From assembly GCA_016935665.1 (NCBI GenBank), contig JAFGQN010000110.1:19483-83482 (forward strand): 64,000 bases of DNA. The letters run 5' to 3'. The position numbers and the translations under genes were made by a program. The notes beneath the pieces are model-generated. The model was not told the DNA's origin, did not search any database, and worked only from the letters and a program-made list of their open reading frames with translations. This stretch comes from Deltaproteobacteria bacterium (GTDB lineage: Bacteria > Myxococcota_A > Polyangia > JAAYKL01). Positions 45,691-54,783 of the stretch are shown here, piece after piece (the stretch's first letter is position 1; each line of letters starts with the position of its first letter).

Positions 45691-47057
45691 CTTCTGCGCA
45701 TTATATACAAGAGAATCCCGATTTTCCAATCGCATTGCGCCGCGTTGTTAAAAACGACTATTCCTGTGTTGGCCTGGATATGCTCTGGAAATGTCTGGAT
45801 GAGAAAGAGGTGTTCACGTTTGACGTATATTCAACGGGACTTTTTCCTGCGATTGGACGAGGGAGCAGGGTGGCACAAACGAGTGGATACAGGGCTGCCT
45901 GGGTGAGGGATAATGTGCATGTGGCGTATGCCCATTTCGCGGGGGAACGCAACGAGGCTGCGGTCCGGTGTACGGAAGCGATTGCACGGTTTTATCTGGA
46001 ACACGTGCGTTGGTTCTCAGATATAGTGGAAGGGCGGAAGTCTGCGCACCACCCAATGAATCGACCTCATATTCGGTTTGACGGTGAGAGACTTGTGCCC
46101 TTTTCGAAGAAGTGGCCGCATGCTCAGAATGATGCAATTGGTGCGTTTATATGGTTGTTATGTCGACTCCTGGTAAATGGCGCCATGAAGTTGACTCGTC
46201 CCCTTTTTGACCTTCTTTCCATGATGGTTCTATATCTTGAAGCCATTCAGTTCTGGCAGGACGAAGACAGTGGGCACTGGGAGGAAGAACGAAAAATCAG
46301 CGCGTCCAGCATTGGAGTTGTGAATGCCGGACTTCGCGAGTACGAACAGTTGCGGCGACAACAGGCCCCAGATGATTCCTGTGTGGTTTCGTTGCAGAAA
46401 ATAGATGCGCTGCGCCAGCGTGGTCAAGCGGCCATGAATCATATTCTGCCATTGGAGTGTAATCAGCGGGAACCCCAAAAAAAAAGAAGAGATGACGCCG
46501 CACTGCTTTTTCTCATTGATCCGTTTGATATTGTATCGGCATCCCAGTCGGCCCAAATAATTGCGAACGTAGAGCGACATCTTCAAGGCAAATATGGAAT
46601 CCGACGATATCTGCTGGATTCCTACTGGGGGCCCGATTATCGGATTGTTCCGGCAGATAAACGTACAATCGATCTAAGTGAAGGTATCCATCAGCGAGAC
46701 AGGTTTGCTGTGGCGGGAAAAGAAGCGCAATGGTGTATTTTTGACAGTATTATGTCTATTTACTGGGGCATTCGTTTTAAACAGCAACGCGAATCAGAAT
46801 ATCTGATGAATCAAACGGTTTATTTCAATCGGGCGCTTTCGCAGTTGGTGGAAACACCTTCCGGCGATCTGCAGATTCCGGAGGCATATTTCGTTGAAAA
46901 TGGTCATTATGTTCCCAATGATCATATGCCTCTGCAATGGGCACAGGCCAATCTGTGGCGTGCGATCGCCAAAATGCGAGAGAGTTGCGCCCTCCGTAAC
47001 ACACACGGGGCATCGCGTTCAGAGACCATTCCAGAAGGTGGAACGCGGACTGACTAA
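45687..47057 (+). CDS. GH15/phosphorylase-kinase-alpha-like glycoside hydrolase
   Basis: 456 residues, no signal peptide. The fold is an (alpha/alpha)6 barrel type judged from GYRAAWVRDNVHVAYAHF, HAQNDAIGAFIWLLCRLLV, GHWEEERKISASSIGVVNAGL and a C-terminal PNDHMPLQWAQANLWRAI. These correspond to glucoamylase and the phosphorylase b kinase alpha-subunit domain. Catalytic Glu candidates include the pair in WEEE. Substrate may be an alpha-glucan or intracellular oligosaccharide. GTG start overlaps the upstream stop (GTGA). Confidence 0.8.
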   Translation: MTSAHYIQENPDFPIALRRVVKNDYSCVGLDMLWKCLDEKEVFTFDVYSTGLFPAIGRGSRVAQTSGYRAAWVRDNVHVAYAHFAGERNEAAVRCTEAIARFYLEHVRWFSDIVEGRKSAHHPMNRPHIRFDGERLVPFSKKWPHAQNDAIGAFIWLLCRLLVNGAMKLTRPLFDLLSMMVLYLEAIQFWQDEDSGHWEEERKISASSIGVVNAGLREYEQLRRQQAPDDSCVVSLQKIDALRQRGQAAMNHILPLECNQREPQKKRRDDAALLFLIDPFDIVSASQSAQIIANVERHLQGKYGIRRYLLDSYWGPDYRIVPADKRTIDLSEGIHQRDRFAVAGKEAQWCIFDSIMSIYWGIRFKQQRESEYLMNQTVYFNRALSQLVETPSGDLQIPEAYFVENGHYVPNDHMPLQWAQANLWRAIAKMRESCALRNTHGASRSETIPEGGTRTD

Positions 47058-47662
47058 CGATACCTTCGAAAGAGTCGTTTAAGTTCCTCGGCTTTTTTTA
47101 GCGCTGCTCTCGAAATGGGATGCGCGTGAACGATGCATTCGGCCGGAACTGTTCTTGCCAGAACAACCCCGTTTTGCGCCTGAAAGATTTGAATCCCCAT
47201 TTTGCGAACCCGGCTGGAGGAGACTTCAAGCAGCACTGGTGTATTGTGGCGTTTTCCCACCAGACTGTCTTTTGATGGAGCGAGATGAACATGAGTGCGT
47301 TTCACAGGGAGGATTCCATCTGTTGCAATATTTTCAACTGCCTCGAGATTTGTTCCGTGCCAAATGGACGCGTCTCCAGAGAAAATTTCCCATGACTGTT
47401 CAAGCGCATTAATGTCAATGGGCATGGCTTCAGTGGAATGGCCCTGGCAGGCGCGGATATGGGAATCCGTTATCTGCAGTCGTTTTTTGCTGTTATGAAC
47501 AACAAACTGGAGCAGGTCCGTTTTTGACATTTGCAAATAGTCGAGAACCTGTTCAACGGGAACCCAACCGGCGGGATTCACATCGAGTCCCTCCTGTGCT
47601 GCGCCGTGTCTCAGCAACCATGAGAGTGTTTTACTTTTGTCTGCAGGTGGTATTGGGGACAT
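47054..47662 (-). CDS. kptA: RNA 2'-phosphotransferase KptA/Tpt1
   Basis: 202 residues. Transfers the 2'-phosphate of spliced or damaged RNA to NAD+. The KptA pattern is complete: SKTLSWLLRHGA near the start, NSKKRLQI then RACQGHS in the middle, and HGT, KRTHVHLA, VGKRHNTPV toward the C-terminus, keeping the Arg-His-Arg-Arg active-site set. The bacterial role is unclear because bacteria lack the yeast-type splicing. Its stop codon overlaps that of the convergent GH15-like gene (47054-47057). An in-frame TTG at 47719 is an alternative start. Confidence 0.95.
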   Translation of the reverse strand: MSPIPPADKSKTLSWLLRHGAAQEGLDVNPAGWVPVEQVLDYLQMSKTDLLQFVVHNSKKRLQITDSHIRACQGHSTEAMPIDINALEQSWEIFSGDASIWHGTNLEAVENIATDGILPVKRTHVHLAPSKDSLVGKRHNTPVLLEVSSSRVRKMGIQIFQAQNGVVLARTVPAECIVHAHPISRAALKKAEELKRLFRRYR

Positions 47663-48037
47663 CGCATGGGCCTTTTGTAAAACTTTTCGAGCATGCAATG
47701 ATATTCGAAAATGCCCCAATAATCATTGGGTTTTTCATGGAATATGCACGCCGGTTGTATTTTTTCAGGGGTGTAAAGACTTAAGGGAGAAGGCGCACTA
47801 TCGCCCCCACTACGCAGCGGAATTCGCCTGTCCATCGGAAAAAAGGGCTCCCCTGGGGCGCGGGATCAGCATTCATATGCCACCGGGGGGACTCCGTGTG
47901 ACGAGTTGGTTACTATTTTTAAAGAAAATCAATAGTTCGGTACTCGATTTTTGATTGGGCTGCCCACAGTAATGGTGCGTGCCGGTGATATGCGCCGGGG
48001 TGCATTTTATGGGGTTGTAAACCGAAGGGACTAAAGT
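47663..48037. other. Intergenic region before the GH43 gene
   Basis: 375 bases between two divergent genes, kptA and the GH43 gene. No supported gene, and no CACATATG site. A GAAGGGACTAA stretch precedes the GH43 ATG and is its probable ribosome site. Confidence 0.5.
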
Positions 48038-49921
48038 ATGAGAATAAATACCGCATATTTCATTTTACTGATTCTGTTTCTTGTCAGCTGTGGACCTGGA
48101 AGCTGCTCCAGCGAAAGCGGCGGAAATGGGGACACTGAGGGCGACAGTGAGAACTCCTCTGATGCGGATTCCGATGCGGACGGCGATACAGACGGCGATT
48201 CGGATACAGACGGTGATGGGGACACGGACGCGGATTCCGATACCGATGGGGATACGGATGGCGATTCGGACGGCGATACCGACACGGATACGGATTCGGA
48301 CAGTGACGGAGATACGGACTCGGATTCGGATAGCGACACAGATGGCGATACAGATGGCGATACAGATACGGATTCCGACACCGAAATGCCCATGGACACC
48401 GATTATGGCGATTTTACCAATCCCGTCATTTGGGAAGATTTGGCGGATGATGAGGTGATTCGAGTGGGTGATGTTTTTTACTACACCGCTTCGACCATGC
48501 ATTATTCGCCGGGCGCGCCAGTGCTGCGATCATATGATTTAGTGAATTGGGAGTATGTGGGACACTCGGTTCCGGTTCTCGATTTCGACAAATCGTACGA
48601 TCTGAACGGCGGTCGTGCCTACGTGAATGGTATCTGGGCGTCCACACTGCAGTATCGCGAGAGTAACAAAACGTTTTACTGGATGGGATGCATGCACAAT
48701 GTGGGTGGGTCCTATGTATACACAGCCAAAGATGTGGCGGGGCCCTGGGAAAAACATCGGAGTACCACTTGCTATTACGACATGGGGCTGCTCATCGACG
48801 ACAAGGATACGATGTATGTGGCATATGGAAATGGCACCATCCGTGTGGCACAGCTGAGCGCCGATGGATTTTCAGAAGTTCGCAATGAAGTGGTGTTTCA
48901 GACCCCCGACGTGTCTCCGTATTTTGATGGCGGGCCAGTGGAAGGCTCTCGTATGTACAAAATCGATGGCACGTACTACATTTTTGTGACCCAGTACGCC
49001 AATGGAGAATTTGTGCTGAAATCGTCGGGCGACGCCTTTGGCCCTTACGAATGGAAGCCGTTGGCATTCAGAACACCCACGCCGGTATCTGGCGCAGGCT
49101 ATCCGCACCAGGGTGGCATTGTGCAGATTCAAAACGGCGACTGGTATTACATGTCGTTTGTTGACGCATATCCAGGAGGGCGCATTCCGGTTCTGGCGCC
49201 ATTGAAGTGGGGTGCAGACGGCTGGCCCGAAGTGGAACTGGTGGGTGACCGTTGGGGCGCATCATACCCGCATCCGGACGTACCACCGCATCCCATGGTG
49301 AAATCAAGAACAGGCATTGACAAGTTTGAGGGGACAAAACTGGGTCCCGAGTGGGAATGGAATCACAACCCCGACAATTCGAAATGGTCTGTGGACAACG
49401 GACTGGAATTGCAGACGGCGACTGTGACCAACGACCTGTATGCCGCGCGCAATACACTGACACATCGAATACTCGGTCCCAAATCCACTGCCACCATCGT
49501 GCTGGACTACAGCAATATGAAAGATGGCGACCGGGCGGGATTGGCGCTTTTACGGGATAAGTCCGCATGGATAGGCGTTAAAAAATCAGGCAACGCCGTC
49601 TCCGTTTATATGTTGAATGGCGCCAACCTGAGCACCAGTGGATGGTCTACAAGCAGCACTGGAAGCGAAGTGGACATTGCATCAATAGATGGTGGCAAAA
49701 TCTGGTTGCGCGCCACCGCGGACATTTCGCCGGGACAGGGCCGCAAGGGCGGTTTTTCATACAGCACCGATGGTACCAGCTTTAAACCCTTTGGGAACGA
49801 CATCTCGTTTAATACAGACTGGCAGTTTTTCCTTGGTTACCGCTATGCTATCTTCAACTATGCCACCACCAGTCTGGGCGGCAGCGTGAAAGTCGAATCC
49901 TTCGAAGTCACCGCGCCATAG
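48038..49921 (+). CDS. GH43 lipoprotein (beta-xylosidase/arabinofuranosidase-like) with Asp-Thr-Gly linker
   Basis: 627 residues. Lipobox LVSC (Cys18), linker residues 31-115 (Asp/Thr/Ser/Gly), then a five-bladed GH43 domain: NPVIWEDLADDEVIRVGDVF with the likely base Asp137, STMHYSPGAPVLRSYDLVNWE, and GGPVEGSRMYKIDG holding the acid Glu. A C-terminal ~190-residue beta-sandwich (FEGTKLGPEWEWNHNPDNSKW) is a concanavalin-like DUF1349-type module. The N-terminal motif is of the type shared with fungal GH43 members. It would debranch or trim xylo-oligosaccharides at the cell surface. Confidence 0.92.
   Translation: MRINTAYFILLILFLVSCGPGSCSSESGGNGDTEGDSENSSDADSDADGDTDGDSDTDGDGDTDADSDTDGDTDGDSDGDTDTDTDSDSDGDTDSDSDSDTDGDTDGDTDTDSDTEMPMDTDYGDFTNPVIWEDLADDEVIRVGDVFYYTASTMHYSPGAPVLRSYDLVNWEYVGHSVPVLDFDKSYDLNGGRAYVNGIWASTLQYRESNKTFYWMGCMHNVGGSYVYTAKDVAGPWEKHRSTTCYYDMGLLIDDKDTMYVAYGNGTIRVAQLSADGFSEVRNEVVFQTPDVSPYFDGGPVEGSRMYKIDGTYYIFVTQYANGEFVLKSSGDAFGPYEWKPLAFRTPTPVSGAGYPHQGGIVQIQNGDWYYMSFVDAYPGGRIPVLAPLKWGADGWPEVELVGDRWGASYPHPDVPPHPMVKSRTGIDKFEGTKLGPEWEWNHNPDNSKWSVDNGLELQTATVTNDLYAARNTLTHRILGPKSTATIVLDYSNMKDGDRAGLALLRDKSAWIGVKKSGNAVSVYMLNGANLSTSGWSTSSTGSEVDIASIDGGKIWLRATADISPGQGRKGGFSYSTDGTSFKPFGNDISFNTDWQFFLGYRYAIFNYATTSLGGSVKVESFEVTAP
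48128..48382 (+). repeat. Tandem repeat coding the GH43 linker
   Basis: Six-codon period units (D-S/T-D-x-D-G) coding residues 31-115. Uses GAC/GAT with ACA/ACG/TCC codons, distinct from the other two linkers. Confidence 0.88.
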
Positions 49922-49937
49922 TTTGTTCCCATCCGTT

Positions 49938-51485
49938 TCAGGTGCAGGGCGTGTCTTTCTTTTTATATGAGATGTCGTAAACGTCGGTGCGTCGGTCCAA
50001 AAGGTTGCGGACGGCGCCATAGGTGTGCAGTTCATGGAGCAGTTCAATATCCACATCGGCCACCAGAATCATTTCGGTGTTTGGGGTGGCCTCCGCTTTG
50101 ATGCCGTTGGTGGGGAAGGAAAAATCACATGGTGTAAACACCACGGCCTGGGCAAATTGGATGTCCATGTTTTCCACCCGCGGAAGATTTCCCACACTGC
50201 CGGCGATGGCCACATAGCATTCGTTTTCGATGGCGCGGGCCCTGGCGCAGTGACGCACGCGGGAGTATCCGTTTTGAGTGTCGGTTAAAAACGGCACAAA
50301 CAGAATCTGCATCCCCTGTGACGCCAGGATACGGGATAATTCCGGAAACTCCACATCGTAGCAGATGAGCACGCCAATGGGACCGCAGTCGGTTTCTATT
50401 ACCTGGACTTTGCATCCACCTTCCAGCCCCCAGAACTTTCGTTCATCCGGTGTCACGTGAATTTTCACATATTGCTCAAAGGTGCCGTTGCGACGACATA
50501 CATACCCAATGTTTTGCAGAGTGCCATTGTCGGTAATCCACGGCATGCTGCCAGTAATGATGTTCACGTTGTAGCTGACTGCAAAATGGAGAAATTTGTC
50601 CCGAATGGATTCGGTGAACTCCGCCAGTCGGCGAATGGCCGCCGCTTCCCGCAGCTCGTTAAAGCGGGCCATGAGCGGCGCGTTGAAAAACTCCGGAAAC
50701 AACGCAAAGTCGCTTTTATAACTGGATACCGCGTCCACAAAAAATTCCGCCTGTTCAAAAAGATCGTCCAGCCCTTTGTAGTGTCGCATCTGCCATTGAA
50801 TCAACCCCAGACGAACCACCGATTTTTTATATGCGAGGTCCGATGATTCCTTCTCATAGTAGATGTTGTCCCACTCCAGCAGCACGGCGTATTCCTGGGA
50901 TTCCGTATCGCCGGGCAGATAATTGCGCAGTATTTTTTTTACGTGGAAGTCGTTGGCCAACTGGAAGGACAGGGTGGGGTCAAAGAGCTGTTTGCTGCGA
51001 ACTTTTTCAATGTATTGTTTTGGAGTCATCGTATCGGCGTGCTCGTGAAAGCTGGGAATTCGACCGCCAAAAACGATTGCGCGAAGATTCAATCGTTCAC
51101 AGAGCTCTTTGCGCGCGTCGTACAGACGCCGTCCCAGCCTAAGGCCGCGAAACTTTGGAGACACAAACACTTCGATGCCATACAGCACATCGCCTTTGGG
51201 GCTGTGCGTAGAGAACGTCATTTTGCCGGTAATGTCTCTGAATGTGTGGGAGTTACCAAACCTATCGTAGTCAATTATCAGCGACAGGGCGCATCCGGCA
51301 ATTTTGTTGTCCATGAGTACGGCAAACTGTCCTTCGGGAAACACCTTCAGCAATCGGTCGATGTCTTTTTTTTCCCAGAGTGCTCCGGTCCAGTTTTCGT
51401 AAGCGGCAATCATGGATTCCTTCAGTCCCTGATAGTCGTCAATGGTCAGGTTGCGCAGTTCGACTTTTCCGATTTTTTCTTCCAT
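49938..51485 (-). CDS. GNAT acetyltransferase fused to carbon-nitrogen hydrolase (nitrilase family)
   Basis: 515 residues. Residues ~5-200 are a GNAT fold (VELRNLTIDDYQGLK, FVSPKFRGLRLGRRLYDARKEL, the acetyl-CoA loop). Residues ~225-495 are a nitrilase-superfamily amidohydrolase with Glu in ALFPEFFNAPL, Lys in YVKIHVTPDE and Cys in VLICYDVEFPE. This is a known bacterial fusion; the substrate is unassigned, possibly an N-acylated amine or amide. AAGGAA precedes the ATG. It is convergent with the GH43 gene. Confidence 0.93.
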   Translation of the reverse strand: MEEKIGKVELRNLTIDDYQGLKESMIAAYENWTGALWEKKDIDRLLKVFPEGQFAVLMDNKIAGCALSLIIDYDRFGNSHTFRDITGKMTFSTHSPKGDVLYGIEVFVSPKFRGLRLGRRLYDARKELCERLNLRAIVFGGRIPSFHEHADTMTPKQYIEKVRSKQLFDPTLSFQLANDFHVKKILRNYLPGDTESQEYAVLLEWDNIYYEKESSDLAYKKSVVRLGLIQWQMRHYKGLDDLFEQAEFFVDAVSSYKSDFALFPEFFNAPLMARFNELREAAAIRRLAEFTESIRDKFLHFAVSYNVNIITGSMPWITDNGTLQNIGYVCRRNGTFEQYVKIHVTPDERKFWGLEGGCKVQVIETDCGPIGVLICYDVEFPELSRILASQGMQILFVPFLTDTQNGYSRVRHCARARAIENECYVAIAGSVGNLPRVENMDIQFAQAVVFTPCDFSFPTNGIKAEATPNTEMILVADVDIELLHELHTYGAVRNLLDRRTDVYDISYKKKDTPCT

Positions 51486-51808
51486 TTTTGGGTTCCTTGC
51501 AATGATCGTTGAATTGCTTTCATATCTTTCGGGTAATGTCGGGCCGAATGGCTCTGCCGTTTTCCCTGACCGCTAAAATACAATTGTATCTGGCACTGGG
51601 ATTCTCTTCGTGCAAGCCAGGGAACTCAATCACGTGGTTGCATTCATTTTTATCCGCGATGTTCAGTTTTGGCATTTGCCCGTTTTCTCACCAGTTGATT
51701 TGTGGCTATAAGTGTAACCAATCCCATCGTTGTCGCAATCTTTGATTCTGTGAAATTGCATGACTGTGTAAAGAACATTGGCGGGATAGTATAAATACGT
51801 GACAACCC
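51486..51808. other. Intergenic region
   Basis: 323 bases upstream of the GNAT-nitrilase gene and downstream of the oxidoreductase gene. No supported gene or clear repeat seen. Confidence 0.5.
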
Positions 51809-52822
51809 TCAGATTAAATCAGAAGGTTTGATGGATTTGCCCGTGCGGGCGGATTCAAATGTCGCGAGAATAGCCGCGGTGTTGTGCAGAGAGTCCTCAA
51901 AGGGGACGGGCACTTCGGTGTCGTCCAGAATTGCCTTTGAGAACTCGTCGCCCTGTGCCGTGTATTGATTGATTATCGGTAATCGTATCGTTTCGCCATC
52001 CTGCTTAAGCACGGACTCCCGGCCGAGCACCACAGTGGTTTCCGCATCGGTTGGTGCATTAAACGGAATTTCGATTTCCAGCTTCGCCTTTTCCCCGTAA
52101 ACACTCAACCGCTGCGAATGCATCGTCTGCGTACTCACCATGAACGAGGCCATCACATCATCAAAGTTCATAATCGCCCCTGCCAGATAGTCGGTTTTAA
52201 AGTTGGGATCGAACCGCACCTGAGCCATAATGCTGCCGGGTTCCTTTCCCAGCAGATAACGGGTACAGTGAATCTGGTAGCAGCCAATATCCCATAACGC
52301 CCCTCCGCCATAGGCGGCAATGTTCCGAATGTTATCCGGATCCTTGTTGATGTAACTGAAGAACCCCTGGATTGCCTGGATTTTACCCACTGCACCATCC
52401 TGCAGCATCTGTCGTACTTTCGACCACTGAGGATGACTGTTCACCATAAATGCTTCACCGGCTTTTACGTTTGCTGCATCTCTGGCCACAATCATTTTTT
52501 TGATGTCGGTAATTGAGAGCGCCAGCGGTTTTTCACACAACACGTGTTTGCCGGCCTGCATCGCTTTGATGGCCCATTCAGAATGCATGTGATTGGGCAC
52601 CGGGATGTAGATGGCGTCCACTTCCGGCGACGACAAAAGGGCATCGTAACTGCCAAACGTCATGGGAATGTTCAGCGTTTGTGCCGCAGCATTGGCCGAA
52701 TCCAATGTTCTTGAAGCGATGGCGGTGATTTCTGCAAATTTGCATTGTTGCATTGCGGGAACAACTAAATCGAGACCAATTTTAGCGGTGCTTAAAACAC
52801 CCCATTTTATTTTTTGACTCAT
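51809..52822 (-). CDS. Gfo/Idh/MocA-family NAD(P)-dependent oxidoreductase
   Basis: 337 residues. N-terminal Rossmann half with IKWGVLSTAKIGLDLVVPAM, the EKP motif (residues 97-99, HVLCEKPLAL) and a typical catalytic helix region GGGALWDIGCYQIH (Asp-x-x-x-x-x-His). Members include D-xylose 1-dehydrogenase and dihydrodiol dehydrogenase-like enzymes; xylose oxidation is suggested only by location. AGGAG lies upstream of the ATG. Confidence 0.92.
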   Translation of the reverse strand: MSQKIKWGVLSTAKIGLDLVVPAMQQCKFAEITAIASRTLDSANAAAQTLNIPMTFGSYDALLSSPEVDAIYIPVPNHMHSEWAIKAMQAGKHVLCEKPLALSITDIKKMIVARDAANVKAGEAFMVNSHPQWSKVRQMLQDGAVGKIQAIQGFFSYINKDPDNIRNIAAYGGGALWDIGCYQIHCTRYLLGKEPGSIMAQVRFDPNFKTDYLAGAIMNFDDVMASFMVSTQTMHSQRLSVYGEKAKLEIEIPFNAPTDAETTVVLGRESVLKQDGETIRLPIINQYTAQGDEFSKAILDDTEVPVPFEDSLHNTAAILATFESARTGKSIKPSDLI

Positions 52823-53078
52823 ATCAGAACTCCTGTGGATTTTTTTTGGGTACGGTATTTTTCTCCCCGACGGGAGGATAATTTATTACATTTAATCACT
52901 TTTCGGTAAAAATCGAAGGCTGCAACCAAAGAATGTTTACCAGGGGGGGAATTGCATTTTTCATCAGTTGCATCATGACTTCGTTATTTATCTTCGATAT
53001 GATAGTTGGCAGAGATTATAACGATATTAGAATACTTAATGAGCCGGAGTGTGTGTTCCGGTCATTCAGGAGGATAAT

Positions 53079-53762
53079 ATGAAGCCACCTGAGCATGCTT
53101 ATAAGATTGGCAGCTGCATTTGGGCGCTTGCTGCGTTGACAGTTATTTTTACCGCTGGGGCGCTGGCCGGGACGGACTGGGAAGAGGAAAAGATTACCCG
53201 TGATGGCATCTTTGTCTATTCCAGAAATACAGCGGGAACCACCATTCGGGAAGTTCGTGCGAAAATGACAGTGGATGCACCTCCGGCAGTGGTGCTCGAA
53301 GCAGCGTGCGACCCGAAAACATTCAAGGACACTATCGACAAATACGTTAAAAAAAATGCCTACTACAAAGTAGGGGATCCCAACGTATGGTACAATTATC
53401 AGCTATTGGACTTTCCCGTGGTGGCAAAGCGGGACTACTGTTTAAGATATGAGAAAACAGTGATACCGGAAAAGAGCATCTACGAACTCAGATGGCAGGT
53501 TTCAAACCGATTCGGACCGCCACCTCAGAAGGATGTGGTTCGGGTTACCCTCGTAAAAGGGCGACTTTCTGTAAAGCCGACTAAAAATGGCAAGGGCAGC
53601 ATTTTCCGCTACACGATGGTCGCGGATCCTGGTGGCAAAATTCCCGATTGGATTATCAACCTGGCCAATCGTACCAGTCTTCCCAATATATTGAGGGAAA
53701 TTCGGGATGCTTCGCTGAAAAAAGCCAAATCTCAGACAACGCTGTTGTCCACTGCGAAGTGA
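53079..53762 (+). CDS. Secreted START-domain (SRPBCC) protein
   Basis: 227 residues. Signal peptide (cleavage near LAGT), then a START-like lipid-binding domain: GIFVYSRNTAGTTIREVRAK, WYNYQLLDFPVVAKRDYCLR, YTMVADPGGKIPDWIINLANRTSLPN. The C-terminal PxWxxNxAxxxxxP pattern is typical of bacterial START proteins resembling the PCTP group. It may carry or sense a lipid in the periplasm. AGGAGG ribosome site. Confidence 0.87.
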   Translation: MKPPEHAYKIGSCIWALAALTVIFTAGALAGTDWEEEKITRDGIFVYSRNTAGTTIREVRAKMTVDAPPAVVLEAACDPKTFKDTIDKYVKKNAYYKVGDPNVWYNYQLLDFPVVAKRDYCLRYEKTVIPEKSIYELRWQVSNRFGPPPQKDVVRVTLVKGRLSVKPTKNGKGSIFRYTMVADPGGKIPDWIINLANRTSLPNILREIRDASLKKAKSQTTLLSTAK

Positions 53763-53823
53763 ATGAGCACACTCGTTTCGAACTGAATTGGTCGCCGAAT
53801 AGAGGGCGGAACACATCGAACGA

Positions 53824-54369
53824 TCACAGCGGTGCGACAAGTGGGGCAGCGTTTTGCATATGGTACTGTTCCAGATGGGCGGATACCACCGATTGCACTT
53901 CAAATACATCTATGATGCGAAAGGATATTTCTTCGGGGAGCGGGAGGAGGGGAGGCACTGTTTCAAAAAAAAGGCTCACGGCTTCTTCCCCGGAAATCAG
54001 GTTTTCGTTGCGTCCTGGCAGAGACAACACCATGTGGTGCGCAAACAGTCTGCGGGCTATCTGAAGCATTTGTTTTAACAACCCGGTGTTTATCTCTTTG
54101 TTGAAATCGGCTTTTTTTCCGGCGCCAATGAGCACCACATAATCTGCTGCGACGCGGTTTCCTGGCAGCACTAAAAGTGATTCACCCCATTTGCCCGAAA
54201 ACTGATTGGCAATCTTTAATTTCGACAATTGTCCCAGCAGACGCCAGTCCAGCAGTCCTGTCGTCCCCTGCAGGGGGCTGTTATCTTCGAAGAGGAAGCC
54301 GAAGAAAATACTGTCCGGCTGGTATCGAATGGATTCCAGTCTGGCCGGGATATGTCGAACTGCGGTCAA
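53824..54369 (-). CDS. Leucyl-aminopeptidase N-terminal-domain-like protein
   Basis: 181 residues resembling the non-catalytic N-terminal (macro-like) domain of M17 peptidases: FFGFLFEDNSPLQGTTGLLDWRLLGQLSKL and GNRVAADYVVLIGAGKKADF. No peptidase metal ligands are present. It is the last gene of the riboflavin/nusB operon, with its start overlapping the nusB stop (ATGA). Function unknown. Confidence 0.72.
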   Translation of the reverse strand: MTAVRHIPARLESIRYQPDSIFFGFLFEDNSPLQGTTGLLDWRLLGQLSKLKIANQFSGKWGESLLVLPGNRVAADYVVLIGAGKKADFNKEINTGLLKQMLQIARRLFAHHMVLSLPGRNENLISGEEAVSLFFETVPPLLPLPEEISFRIIDVFEVQSVVSAHLEQYHMQNAAPLVAPL

Positions 54370-54782
54370 TTGACCGCACCGCTTTCCCTGGCGATTCTGT
54401 CCAGAACACCGTTGACAAAGGCGGCGGACTCTTCGGCGCCAAAGCGCTTGGCGAGTTCCACGGCTTCGTTGATAACAACTTTGACCGGTGTTTCATCGCT
54501 TCCATTGCGCAGCTCGAACACACCGATTCGCAGGATATTTCTATCTACCCGGCTCATGCGCTCCAGCCGCCAGTTGTCGCTGGCGGAAGTAATGGTGTTG
54601 TCAATCGCTTCAACGCTCTGAGCAATGCGACTGAACAGCTGGATACTGAATTCGTCCGGGATGGGCCCCTCTGCAAAACTGTTGCGATACAGGCGAATAA
54701 CCTGCGAAGGGGAATCCCCTGTGGATTCAAACTGGAATAACATCTGTAACACGGCTTCCCGTGCCCGACGGCGAGTGGCCAT
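54366..54782 (-). CDS. nusB: Transcription antitermination protein NusB
   Basis: 138 residues, standard NusB length. RRRAREAVLQMLFQFEST at the start and RVDRNILRIGVFEL, VVINEAVELAKRFGAEESAAFVNGVLDRIAR in the second half are classic. It binds boxA RNA with NusE in rRNA antitermination. The ribH-nusB order is widely conserved. The ATG at 54782 lies one base after the ribH stop codon. Confidence 0.96.
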   Translation of the reverse strand: MATRRRAREAVLQMLFQFESTGDSPSQVIRLYRNSFAEGPIPDEFSIQLFSRIAQSVEAIDNTITSASDNWRLERMSRVDRNILRIGVFELRNGSDETPVKVVINEAVELAKRFGAEESAAFVNGVLDRIARESGAVN

Positions 54783-54783
54783 G

